This document shows, piece after piece, positions 27,261 through 35,175 of a stretch of DNA of 64,000 bases. The stretch is from Collibacillus ludicampi. GTDB taxonomy: Bacteria; Bacillota; Bacilli; Tumebacillales; BOQE01. The notes beneath the pieces are model-generated. The model was given only the letters and a program-made list of their open reading frames with translations, searched no databases and was not told the origin of the DNA. The position numbers and the translations under genes were made by a program. The stretch's first letter is position 1. Each line of letters opens with the position of its first letter. Location of the stretch: positions 3,504,710-3,568,709 of the forward strand of contig NZ_BOQE01000001.1 of NCBI RefSeq assembly GCF_023705585.1, given 5' to 3'.

Positions 27261-28865
27261 ATGGGAGATGGCCCACAGTACTTCAGCGATCAAGAAGGCG
27301 ACATTCGTGGAGCGTTTGGAACTATCCGCCAAGAGGATACAGCTCCACGTAAAACTTGGGGTGCCCGCCTTCGTACTCTGTTGACTATAATGGGTCCCGG
27401 TCTCATCGTCATGGTGGGCGACAACGACGCAGGAGGTATCGCTACTTATGCACAGGCCGGGCAGAACTATGGAACGAGTTTGCTGTGGGTGCTTCTGCTT
27501 CTCATTCCCGTATTAATCGTTAATCAAGAGATGGTCGTACGTCTGGGTCTCGTGACTGGAGTAGGCCACGCCCGTCTCGTCTTTGAACGTTTTGGACGAT
27601 TCTGGGGGGCTTTCTCTGTCGGAGATCTTTTTATTGTCAATTGTCTGACTCTTATCACAGAGTTTATCGGAATCGACTTGGCGATGTCGTATTTCGGAGT
27701 CAGTCCATATATTTCCGTCCCAATGGCCGCATTGCTACTCATTGCAATGACTGTGACTGGCAGTTTCCGACGCTGGGAGACGTTCATGTACCTTTTCATC
27801 TTAGCTAATTTTTTAGTGATTCCACTCGCGATCAGGAGCCATCCTCATGCCGGTTCAGTTCTACACGATTTTTGTGTCCCCCATGTTCAAGGTGGCCTGA
27901 ACTCGGATGCACTGTTGCTCATTATTAGTTTGGTCGGTACCACAGTTGCACCTTGGCAACTGTTCTTCCAGCAGTCTAACGTGATCGATAAATGTCTGAC
28001 TCCACGTTGGATGTCCTACGAACGGGCGGATACGATCATCGGTGCATTCGTCGTGATTCTCGGTGCGGCAGCTTTAATTATCGCTACTGCTTTCGCCTTT
28101 CAGGGTTCAAATCTTTTGGGTGCGTTCACCGATGCTGGTGCGGTCGCAAAAGGTTTGGCCGAAAAAGTCGGGCCGTTATCGGGCGACTTTTTTGCGATTA
28201 TATTGATAAACGCTTCACTGATTGGTGCGGCTTCTGTTACGCTCTCCACATCATATGCTTTTGGCGATGTGTTTGGCATTAAACATTCCTTGCATCGGAA
28301 CTGGAGGGACGCTCTGGGCTTTTATGTCAGCTACACCATTCTCATATTGATATCCGGAGGGATTGTACTGATCCCCCATGCACCCCTAGGCCTCATCACA
28401 ACGGCGGTGCAGGCGCTCGCGGGTGTATTGCTTCCTAGTGCAACAGTCTTCTTGCTCTTGCTGTGCAATGATAAGGATGTTCTTGGTCCTTGGGTCAACA
28501 AAATGTGGCTGAATGTAGTAAGCAGTATCATTGTCGGTGTATTGGTCATGCTCTCATTTATCCTTGCCGCGACAACCCTTTTCCCTGACGTGAATGTACG
28601 ACTCTTGACCGAGATTTTGGCGGGCATTTTGGTGATCGGACTTCTAGTCGCTGGATTGCTATATTTTCGTCATCGAGGGAAAAATCCCACCCTTCTCGAA
28701 CCTGAACAGGATCGCTTGACTTGGCGGATGCCCCCATTAAGTACGCTTCCGAAACCCGTATGGACGAAGACACGGAAGTTGGGCATGATCCTATTGCGCG
28801 GCTACCTGCTCGTAGCGGTCATTATGTTGATTGTAAAAGCTGTGCAACTCGCATTTGGACATTAA
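27261..28865 (+). CDS. Nramp-related divalent metal transporter
   Basis: 534 residues, about 11 helices. The fold signature of helix 1 reads 'GDNDAGGIATYAQAGQ' instead of canonical DPGN, and helix 6 reads 'GTTVAPWQLFFQQ' instead of MPH, so the metal-binding Met is replaced by Ala. Such changes are known in Nramp-related carriers with altered selectivity (for example Mg2+/Mn2+). A hydrophilic N-terminus of about 40 residues precedes helix 1. ATG 27261 has AAGGGGTGAT upstream; the frame extends to 27147 but lacks an RBS there. Substrate is inferred only. Confidence 0.82.
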   Translation: MGDGPQYFSDQEGDIRGAFGTIRQEDTAPRKTWGARLRTLLTIMGPGLIVMVGDNDAGGIATYAQAGQNYGTSLLWVLLLLIPVLIVNQEMVVRLGLVTGVGHARLVFERFGRFWGAFSVGDLFIVNCLTLITEFIGIDLAMSYFGVSPYISVPMAALLLIAMTVTGSFRRWETFMYLFILANFLVIPLAIRSHPHAGSVLHDFCVPHVQGGLNSDALLLIISLVGTTVAPWQLFFQQSNVIDKCLTPRWMSYERADTIIGAFVVILGAAALIIATAFAFQGSNLLGAFTDAGAVAKGLAEKVGPLSGDFFAIILINASLIGAASVTLSTSYAFGDVFGIKHSLHRNWRDALGFYVSYTILILISGGIVLIPHAPLGLITTAVQALAGVLLPSATVFLLLLCNDKDVLGPWVNKMWLNVVSSIIVGVLVMLSFILAATTLFPDVNVRLLTEILAGILVIGLLVAGLLYFRHRGKNPTLLEPEQDRLTWRMPPLSTLPKPVWTKTRKLGMILLRGYLLVAVIMLIVKAVQLAFGH

Positions 28866-28974
28866 TTTTCAATCATCAAGGGGACGATTTCGACGTTAGA
28901 ATATGTCATCTGTCCGTTTCTTTTTGAATTTTAATTTAATATAGTAAATCAGAAAATTACAAGGAGATGAGATT

Positions 28975-29592
28975 ATGGACGATTGGAAATTGTTTATGTC
29001 AAGCAGAGAGTCAGAGTCCGAGTCAGAGTCAGAGAGACGTAGGCGAGAATCTGAGTCAGAGAGTCGTGAAAGAGAGTCTGAGTCGGAGAGTCGCGAAAGA
29101 GAGTCCGAGTCAGAGTCAGAAAGACGTAGGCGAGAGTCTGAGTCAGAGTTTGAGAGACATGAGCGAGAGTCTGAGTCAGAAAGACACGAGTCAGAGTCTG
29201 AGTCTGAGTTTGAGTTTGTGAAAGAGAAGAGAGAGTTTAAGAGAGTGTTTGTGAGAAGAAGGTCAGAGTCTGAGTCAGAGTTTGAGAGACATGAGTCTGA
29301 GTCAGAGAGTCGTGAAAGAGAATCAGAGTCAGAGTTTGAGAGACATGAGTCCGAGTCGGAGCGACGTGAAAGAGAGTCCGAGTCAGAGAGTCGTGAAAGA
29401 GAATCAGAGTCTGAATCAGAGAGTCGTGAAAGAGAGTCCGAGTCAGAGTCAGAAAGCCGTCGCCGCACGACAGGCCGTCGCCGTACCACAGGCCGTCGCC
29501 GCACGACAGGCCGTCGCCGTACCACGGGTCGCCGCCGCACCACGGGTCGTCGCAGTACCACGGGTCGTCGCCGTACCACGGGTCGTCGATGA
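28975..29592 (+). CDS. Low-complexity Ser-Glu-Arg protein with RRRTTG repeats
   Basis: 205 residues. After MDDWKLFMSSR come about 70 residues of (Ser-Glu)n broken by RRRR, RERE or HERE blocks, a short non-repeat island around residues 80-97 (FVKEKREFKRVFVRRR), more Ser-Glu repeats, and seven RRRTTG-type hexads (162-205). There is no signal peptide, membrane helix or known domain. AAGGAGATGAG precedes ATG 28975. Acidic/serine blocks followed by Arg-Thr blocks recall spore-coat proteins such as CotG/CotB that are phosphorylated by CotH kinases; this is analogy, not homology. The convergent neighbour at 29993 carries the same RTTGRR motif, so the two probably act together. Confidence 0.7.
   Translation: MDDWKLFMSSRESESESESERRRRESESESRERESESESRERESESESERRRRESESEFERHERESESERHESESESEFEFVKEKREFKRVFVRRRSESESEFERHESESESRERESESEFERHESESERRERESESESRERESESESESRERESESESESRRRTTGRRRTTGRRRTTGRRRTTGRRRTTGRRSTTGRRRTTGRR
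29000..29590 (+). repeat. Tandem GAGTCN-type and CGTCGCCGTACCACN-type repeats
   Basis: Nearly the whole coding sequence is built from 6-bp Ser-Glu codon pairs and then an 18-bp Arg-Arg-Arg-Thr-Thr-Gly unit. Because of the periodicity, other frames are also open, including a long antisense frame (28896-29753). Synonymous codons vary among units, which suggests selection on the protein. Confidence 0.8.
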
Positions 29593-29776
29593 GCGAGGGT
29601 CAGAGTCTGGGAGTTCATTCGACTAAAAATCAAAAGCATGAATCTGAAAAGCAACAAATTATACGAAAAGAGCTTTTTATAATAAAGTTCTAACGTGGGT
29701 AGGTATTTACCACAGCAAATATATTCTAAAAGTACCGCGCGACTAATGAACACTCCGCTTGAGGAGCTTGGTATGT

Positions 29777-29822
29777 AACAACAAAGGGAGTCTGCTTTTG
29801 AGGACTCTCTTTGTTGTTTTTG
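29777..29822 (+). terminator. Terminator after the Ser-Glu-Arg repeat gene
   Basis: AACAACAAAGGGAGTC (29777-29792) pairs with GACTCTCTTTGTTGTT (29803-29818), followed by TTTGTT. Confidence 0.8.
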
Positions 29823-29962
29823 TTATGCCTACTTTTGATTTCTGAAATATGACCCACACTCCTATCAAACACTGAGCTTCGTCACGATAATAGGTTAGGG
29901 GTAAATTGTCTGCTCATTCGACAGCTTATATAACTTTTAGGAATTTATGGTTAATAGTAAAG

Positions 29963-29985
29963 AGCACCTGCAACCTGCAGGTGCT
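29963..29985 (-). terminator. Hairpin after the RRRTDG repeat gene
   Basis: AGCACCTGCA / TGCAGGTGCT with a 3-base loop. On the minus strand it is followed by a modest T-rich stretch. Likely transcript end. Confidence 0.6.
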
Positions 29986-29992
29986 TACTTAA

Positions 29993-30502
29993 CTAACATC
30001 CACCGCGACGACGCATACGACGCTTACGCTTTCGACGCATAGGACTGCAACGAACCACTATACGATGACCCGGTCTGAGAGTGATGACTATTCTACGACG
30101 AGGCCTTCTCACACCATTAATCGCTGATACTCGAACACGGAGACGATCAGTTCTACGACGACCATCGGTTCTGCGACGACCATCGGTTCTGCGACGACCA
30201 TCGGTTCTACGACGACCATCGGTTCTGCGACGACTATCGGTTCTGCGACGACTATCGGTTCTACGACGACCATCGGTTCTGCGACGACCATCGGTTCTAC
30301 GACGACCATCGGTTCTGCGACGACCATCGGTTCTACGACGACCATCGGTTCTGCGACGACCATCAGTTCTGCTACGACCTGTACTCCTGAAACCTGTTGT
30401 TCTACGCCCGGTTGTACGACGTCCTGTAGTCCTAAAGAACTGTTGTGCGACGTCCTCTAGTCTACGCCCAGTTGTACGACGTCCGGTAGTTCTTCGCGCC
30501 AT
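29993..30502 (-). CDS. Arg/Thr-rich protein with RTTGRR and RRRTDG repeats
   Basis: 169 residues, extremely basic. The N-terminus (MARRTTGRRTTGRR) is followed by a short island 'LEDVAQQFF', further RTTGRR units, then 13 RRRTDG-type hexads (about 45-122), a beta-like segment 'RIVITLRPGHRIVVR' and a basic tail ending RRRGGC. AAAGGGGTGAG precedes ATG 30502. No known domain. The motif matches the C-terminal repeats of the convergent gene at 28975. A structural component of the spore coat or another DNA- or polyanion-associated assembly is plausible. Thr residues flanked by Arg would suit phosphorylation. Confidence 0.7.
   Translation of the reverse strand: MARRTTGRRTTGRRLEDVAQQFFRTTGRRTTGRRTTGFRSTGRSRTDGRRRTDGRRRTDGRRRTDGRRRTDGRRRTDGRRRTDSRRRTDSRRRTDGRRRTDGRRRTDGRRRTDGRRRTDRLRVRVSAINGVRRPRRRIVITLRPGHRIVVRCSPMRRKRKRRMRRRGGC
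30148..30374 (-). repeat. 13-copy 18-bp tandem repeat
   Basis: Units of the form GTTCTGCGACGACCATCG (plus-strand reading) encode RRRTDG on the minus strand. Alternating G/A at one codon position and two TDS variants mark otherwise near-identical units, so copy number may vary between strains. Confidence 0.85.
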
Positions 30503-30601
30503 ATAAACTCACCCCTTTATATAGAAAATTCAAGAGACAAACAAATGGAAAGGTACAGATTATATAGTTTATAAAACAAATTTCTTCGTTAACGTTTTAA
30601 G

Positions 30602-30630
30602 AAAATAAAAAACCTTCCTGCACAGAAGGT
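30602..30630 (-). terminator. Terminator for the 72-residue protein gene
   Basis: On the minus strand ACCTTC / GAAGGT with a 7-base loop is followed by TTTTTTATTTTC. Confidence 0.65.
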
Positions 30631-30985
30631 AAAGTAAAATCTCAAATGCCTTCATGGATCGGTTTGATTTTCGGAAGTTTATGAGCGGGTATCCGGGAAG
30701 TTCAGAAAGTGCTAGAATTTTTGACGATGAGATACTCTCACTAGGAGTACGAATGAAGAGAGAAGTTCCGGATTCGTTTGGCCGGCGGTGAGAACCGGAA
30801 GACAGATGTGAAGGAGCTTACTGTCCTAAACTTCCCGTGACTTATGGTGATGTTTGTAGGCTTGTATTTTCGAGGTGAAGCAGAAGAGTCAGCTAACAAA
30901 TCAGCTGACCCTTCTTGAATCTAAATGAATTAGAGTTGAAGTGATGACTTTCAAAACGTCTTTCTTCGAACGGTACCACTCACTT
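30631..30985. other. Intergenic with a hairpin
   Basis: No gene recognised. AGAAGAGTCAGCT (about 30883-30895) pairs imperfectly with AGCTGACCCTTCT (about 30904-30916), just beyond the end of the 72-residue protein gene; it could be a first terminator or processing site. Confidence 0.4.
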
Positions 30986-31204
30986 CTAACGACGCAATTT
31001 CAAACCAACGGTAATTTTCTTGTTTTCGGCATCGACGCGAACTTCGCTTTCGGGAGATGATGAAATCAATATGGTATCACCAATCGTAATTTCACTTAGG
31101 TATTGGTTATTCGCGCGAACCAGTACCGTGCGTTGGTCTTGGGATATAAATAATGATGTTGCGTTATCCAAAGCTTGAACGTTCCACCCGTTGATAGCAA
31201 CCAA
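30986..31204 (-). CDS. Small beta-rich protein of unknown function (72 residues)
   Basis: Begins MVAINGWNVQALDNATSLF and ends KKITVGLKLRR. Alternating hydrophobic and polar residues (LFISQDQRTVLVRANNQYLSE, then ITIGDTILIS) predict beta strands. There is no signal peptide. TTG 31204 is the start, with AGGGGTGA 7 bp upstream. It lies on the same strand as the RRRTDG gene and about 480 bp upstream of it. The shared location suggests a common role, such as a small coat or matrix protein, but no family was recognised. Confidence 0.6.
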   Translation of the reverse strand: MVAINGWNVQALDNATSLFISQDQRTVLVRANNQYLSEITIGDTILISSSPESEVRVDAENKKITVGLKLRR

Positions 31205-31332
31205 TTATTTTCACCCCTCTTTCGTATAGAAATCGCTAAACATTATTTATTCTATGCGATGATGTTTTTGATTTTCCTTCGGAGTACCTTTCTTTGATGT
31301 GTCTATTCAGTAGGTTGGTAAGAGACAGGTAT

Positions 31333-31480
31333 TCAAAATCGATGATGATAAAAGCCTTGTCTTAGAAAATCATGGTGATAGATAGCTTCTTGGATCGCTA
31401 CTGCGAATTCTGCTTCAAACTGGAAAAGATAATCAAGATATTCGTAAACAAGGAAGTTTTTTGTAAAATATAGAATAGTA
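31333..31480 (-). pseudogene. Coding-like C-terminal fragment
   Basis: A frame ending at 31333 reads YEYLDYLFQFEAEFAVAIQE and then AIYHHDFLRQGFYHHRF. It looks like real protein with aromatic-rich helices, but no start codon or RBS lies upstream. Probably the tail of a deleted gene; family not recognised. Confidence 0.35.
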
Positions 31481-31732
31481 TGAGATGATAACGAATTTGG
31501 ATTTCTTAAGAGGAGAGTGAAGTACTGAAAACCATGAAGGTTATTCTAACCCAATGAAATAGCAAAAAGTATCGCCAATAATTTTTTTATTATTCATTGG
31601 GGAAAATCCCCAACCTGAAATTCCTCTCGTAGCTGATAGGATGAACTTTCAATATATAGAGTGCAGATTTTCAAGCAATAAAAACAAAAATGCGAGGAGA
31701 AAAGCTAGTCTACTTTTGAAGGGATAATAGAC

Positions 31733-32314
31733 ATGTATCAAGAATGGATTTTGCTATTTTTAATTGGATTATTTGCTTCCTTTTTAGGAACTTTAGCTGG
31801 CGGAGGAGCACTCATAACCATACCAGCTATGATGCTTTTTGGACTTCCTGTTCAGATAGGAGTAGCTACAAATAAATTTTCTTCAGGGATTGCTTCTTTT
31901 TCTAGTGTTGTTACACTCATAAAACAAAAGGCCATTACATTGAAACAAACATTAAGATATGTATTTGTTGCCATAGTAGGTGGATTCGTCGGTGCCTTCT
32001 TTACCTCCCATGTAAACGAAAAGACGATGAATCAAGTAGCGATCGGTCTACTCATTTTTGTTCTGTTAATTTCTATAAGAAAATGGAATTGGGAAGATCA
32101 AAAACAAGCGCTTTCCACTAAGAAGATGGATCTATTCTGGACATTCCTCATTGCTATATATGACGGCGGATTTGGCCCAGGATCTTCAACCTTTGGTATT
32201 CTTCATTATATCAAGTTGACTGGAGCGTACATTCAGGCAGTTCATCTAACACGAATACTCATTTTAGGAAGTTGTGTTGGAGCTTTTATTATTTTCTATC
32301 ATACTGGATATTTC
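31733..32314 (+). pseudogene. TauE/SafE-type permease, 5' part, split by an IS
   Basis: The first 194 codons of a sulfite/anion exporter-type membrane protein: 'LIGLFASFLGTLAGGGALITIPAM' and 'GVATNKFSSGIASFSS' are TauE/SafE signatures, as is 'DGGFGPGSSTF' in the second half. The reading frame is broken exactly at the IS66 insertion. Joining codon 194 to base 34772, after removing one copy of the 8-bp duplication, restores a 245-residue protein. As it stands the product would end three codons into the IS and lack its last two helices. Confidence 0.92.
32307..32314. repeat. 8-bp target site duplication, left copy
   Basis: GATATTTC, repeated exactly at 34764-34771. Eight base pairs is the IS66-family norm. 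Confidence 0.95.
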
Positions 32315-32366
32315 GTAAGCGTAAAATAATCCCCACCTTTTGAAGAGATGGGGATTTTCGTATGAT

Positions 32367-33941
32367 TTACGTATTCTTTTTTATAGCCCGGCAGGTAAGC
32401 GGTAGGCTTTCTGACCAAGGGAGAAGCTGATCTAAGGAATCTTTGTCTTTCATATCTAGGTTAGGTAGTTTCTCAAAGAGATAGGTAAGATAGGAATAGG
32501 GATGTAATCCATTTTCTTTCGCTGTCTCTATGATACTGTAAATGATCGCACTCGCCTTTGCACCACGCGGGGTATTGGAGAACAACCAGTTTTGCGACCG
32601 ATCACAAACGGTTTGATCGCGCGTTCACTTCGGTTGTTATCGATCTCCAATCGCCCATCTTGTAAAACGCCTCTAATTTTTCCCACTGGTTCAGACAATA
32701 CAAGATTGCCTGACCGAACGCACTTTGGGCAACACTTTCGGTTTCTGGGTACGTAGCCATGCCAAAAAGCATCCAACACAGGGCGGCTGCGTTCTTGACG
32801 GATTTGGTAACGTTCCTCAGGCGTGCACTCCTTTAAGTCCCGTTCAATCGCAAAGAGTTGATTGCAGAAATTGAGTCCCTCTTTGGCTGCTACCGGTGAC
32901 GAGCGCTTCGATTCAGGCAGCGCCTTGAGTGCCTCATCGAATTTGCGCCGGGCGTGAGCCCAACAACCGACCAGGGTCACATCCGGTATCCCATGGTAAC
33001 CCGCATAGCCATCGACGTGCAGGTACCCTTTGAAACCGGAAAGAAACTGACGCGGGTGTTTGCTCGCCCGTGTCGTCTGGTAGTCATAGAGGATGATGGC
33101 CGGACCTTCTCTCCCGGTGCGGTACAGCCATAGATAAGAAGTCGTCTGTGCGGCCCGACCCGGTTCGCGGAGCACTTGTAAGGTCGTCTCGTCTGCGTGC
33201 AGAATGTCCTGCTTGAGTAAGTGCTCGCGCATGCGATCATAGAGCAGACTCAACCAGGTATTCGCTCCGTAGAGGATCCAGTTGGCCAGGGTCTGACGAG
33301 ACAACTCAATCCCCAGGCTTGCAAACTGTTGCTCTTGTCGGTAGAGAGGCATGCTCTCCACATATTTTTGACTCATGATATAGGCCATACTGGAAGAAGA
33401 AGCCAAACTCCCGGAAAGACGGGGCAGGCATAGAGGCTGTGACTATCGGCGTACTTGTCTCCTCACGCTCACAACGGCGGCAGGAGTAGACGTAACGGAC
33501 ATGCTTGACCACTTTGACTTCGGCCGGAATAATCTTCAGCTCTTGCCGTATCTCCGTGCTCATTTCATGCAAAGAACCACCGCAACACGAACAAACCTGC
33601 TCCTCAGATGGCAGGCGATACTCGATCGTCTCCACTGGCAGGTTTTCAAGCAGGGTTTCCCGGTGGCCGCGTTTTTTGGAGCGGCGGTACGTAATGGTTT
33701 CGAGGGTAGGCTCCTCTACAGTGGGATCTGCCTCCACCTCGGCTTCGTTAAAAAGCTCAAGCTGATCGGCATTCGTTCGTTCGCTCGAAGAGCCAAACCG
33801 GCGCTGTTGGCTGAGGCGAAACTGCTCCTCATACCACTTCAGTTTGGCGGTCAGTTCCGCATTTTGCTTTTTCAGCCAATCGCATTCTTTTTGGAGATCT
33901 TCTATTGTAGTAGGGGTCGGGTTCAATGTATGATTTTTCAT
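32367..33941 (-). pseudogene. tnpC: IS66 transposase TnpC, disrupted by frameshifts
   Basis: Three frames together give one IS66 DDE transposase. Frame 1 (33941 to about 33400) has the N-terminal leucine-rich helix (DLQKECDWLKKQNAELTAK) and the zinc finger 'CSCCGG...CRRCE'. Frame 2 (about 33400 to 32600) has the catalytic core 'HADETTLQV', '[11 protein letters not shown]' and '[12 protein letters not shown]'. Frame 3 (32585 to 32367) has the C-terminus '[17 protein letters not shown]'. Breaks lie near 33400, near 32720 (the [14 protein letters not shown] segment is out of frame) and near 32590. Not functional unless recoded. Confidence 0.9.
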
Positions 33942-34011
33942 AATACTATTGATTTCGACAATGTACAGCCAATTCCTTTTCCATTCAAAAAAAATAGGTG
34001 GATGTGTGGAA

Positions 34012-34368
34012 TCATACGATTGTGCGCGCGGTCACCGCAGGGTGAGCTTGTCGCTGTTCGAGAGATAAACCATCGAGTAGCCAACGCAACTCCCGACGAC
34101 TGATTTTCAACGGTACGGAGCTCGCTTCCGCTGGCCACTGAAATTTTCCTTTCTCTAACCGGCGGTAATAGAGCCAGAAACCGTTGTGTTCCCAGCGAAG
34201 AATCTTCAGTTTATCTCGCTTTCGATTGCAGAAAACGAAGAGACAGGGCGAGAAAGGGTCGAGTTCAAACTCTTCCTTGACGAGTACGGCTAACCCGTCA
34301 ATCGATTTCCGTAGATCGGTGCTTCCGCTGGCCAGATATACCCGCTCTACGCTAGCTTCGCTTAGCAT
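34012..34368 (-). CDS. tnpB: IS66 accessory protein TnpB
   Basis: 118 residues, with family signatures 'RVYLASGSTDLRKSIDGLAVLV', 'LFVFCNRKRDKLKILRWEHNGFWLYYRRLEKG' and 'ISRRELRWLLDG'. Required for IS66 transposition with TnpA and TnpC; its biochemical role is not settled. It overlaps the end of tnpA by 7 bp, indicating coupled translation. Intact. Confidence 0.95.
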   Translation of the reverse strand: MLSEASVERVYLASGSTDLRKSIDGLAVLVKEEFELDPFSPCLFVFCNRKRDKLKILRWEHNGFWLYYRRLEKGKFQWPAEASSVPLKISRRELRWLLDGLSLEQRQAHPAVTARTIV

Positions 34369-34679
34369 AACGTTTGGAGTGTTCGCACGACGTCGGCCAA
34401 CAGTGCAGGATCAAAGCCAGACTGGATTTCTACGGTTGCTTGCCCTACTCTAACGAGCAAGGTGTTTCTAGACTCGCCAGTCTGCCCGTCCACTTCTACC
34501 GATATCCATTTGGATGATGGGTTCACAGCGGCTTCTTTGTGTTCAATCTTCCGGAGCCAATACCGGAACTGATGAAGCTTCAACTGATGAGCTCTACACC
34601 ATGCTGATGCACTCTGTCCGCTAGCCCGAAAAGCAGCGATCCGTACCTCCCACTCTTTTCTCAATTCTACATGGGACAT
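34362..34679 (-). CDS. tnpA: IS66 accessory protein TnpA
   Basis: 105 residues with an N-terminal helix-turn-helix of transposase type ('WEVRIAAFRASGQSASAWCRAH' region, then 'LHQFRYWLRK'). Intact and first in the IS operon; start ATG 34679, about 85 bp inside the right end of the element. Confidence 0.92.
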   Translation of the reverse strand: MSHVELRKEWEVRIAAFRASGQSASAWCRAHQLKLHQFRYWLRKIEHKEAAVNPSSKWISVEVDGQTGESRNTLLVRVGQATVEIQSGFDPALLADVVRTLQTLC

Positions 34680-34763
34680 TGAAAATTCTCCTCTCCGAAT
34701 ATCTTGAGGAGATTATCTCAAATACAAAACGAGGTTAGTAGGTGGGGAGTATTTGACGCTTAC

Positions 34764-34771
34764 GATATTTC
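34764..34771. repeat. 8-bp target site duplication, right copy
   Basis: GATATTTC, identical to 32307-32314. Confidence 0.95.
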
Positions 34772-34927
34772 CAATGGAAATATGCTATTCCTTTAGCATT
34801 GGGTTCTATTCTTGGAACAGAGTTAGCCTTAAGATTTCTTCCGCACATTCCGAAAGAATGGGCAAGGAGACTCATTCATGCCATCATTTTATTACTTATT
34901 ATACAAGTATCTGTCAAACTTATATAA
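34772..34927 (+). pseudogene. TauE/SafE-type permease, 3' part
   Basis: Codons 195-245 of the split gene: FQWKYAIPLALGSILGTELA, then 'LPHIPKEWARRLIHAIILLLI' and stop TAA 34925-34927. Read in the original frame it supplies the missing terminal helices. No start or RBS of its own. Confidence 0.9.
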
Positions 34928-35106
34928 GATTGTTACTTTGCATACAGTGATAGAAAAAGAGATCATCATAAGATTAAATGAGAGGACTGTGGTGATTCGG
35001 GAGCGGCTGAAAATTCTCTAGGTAAGGGGAGAGGTGGAGTTAGGTCAAGTTCTTTAAACATTTATCCATGATTGTGCTTGATCAAAGTACTTGCACATGA
35101 TCTAAC

Positions 35107-35148
35107 AAAAAAGAGCTTGTTGTGAAGTACCACAATAAGCTCTTTTTT
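35107..35148. terminator. Bidirectional terminator
   Basis: AAAAAAGAGCTTGTTGTG / CACAATAAGCTCTTTTTT around loop AAGTAC. Separates the tauE remnant from the convergent metallopeptidase gene. Confidence 0.85.
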
Positions 35149-35175
35149 GGTTAGTTTTGGATAAGGATACAAGGA

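Larger units (their letters stand above)
32315..34763 (-). mobile_element. IS66-family insertion sequence, 2449 bp
   Basis: Ends are imperfect inverted repeats: left GTAAGCGTAAAATAATCCCC, right (complement) GTAAGCGTCAAATACTCCCC, matching the GTAAGCG start usual for this family. It is flanked by perfect 8-bp duplications. The minus strand carries tnpA, tnpB and a frameshifted tnpC. Intact ends plus a cleanly reconstructable target gene argue for a fairly recent insertion; the damaged transposase means it can move only with help from another copy. Confidence 0.95.

Noticed and set aside
28896-29753. 285-codon antisense frame of Ser-Asp and Arg repeats
   Set aside because: It is open only because the plus-strand gene is built from short periodic codons; the plus strand has the better RBS, terminator and codon pattern.
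29000-30500. CRISPR-like array
   Set aside because: The repeats have no spacers of uniform length between them; they are tandem coding repeats.
30081-30506. Plus-strand frame of RRPSVL repeats
   Set aside because: Antisense by-product of the 18-bp tandem repeat; no RBS, and the minus-strand gene has one.
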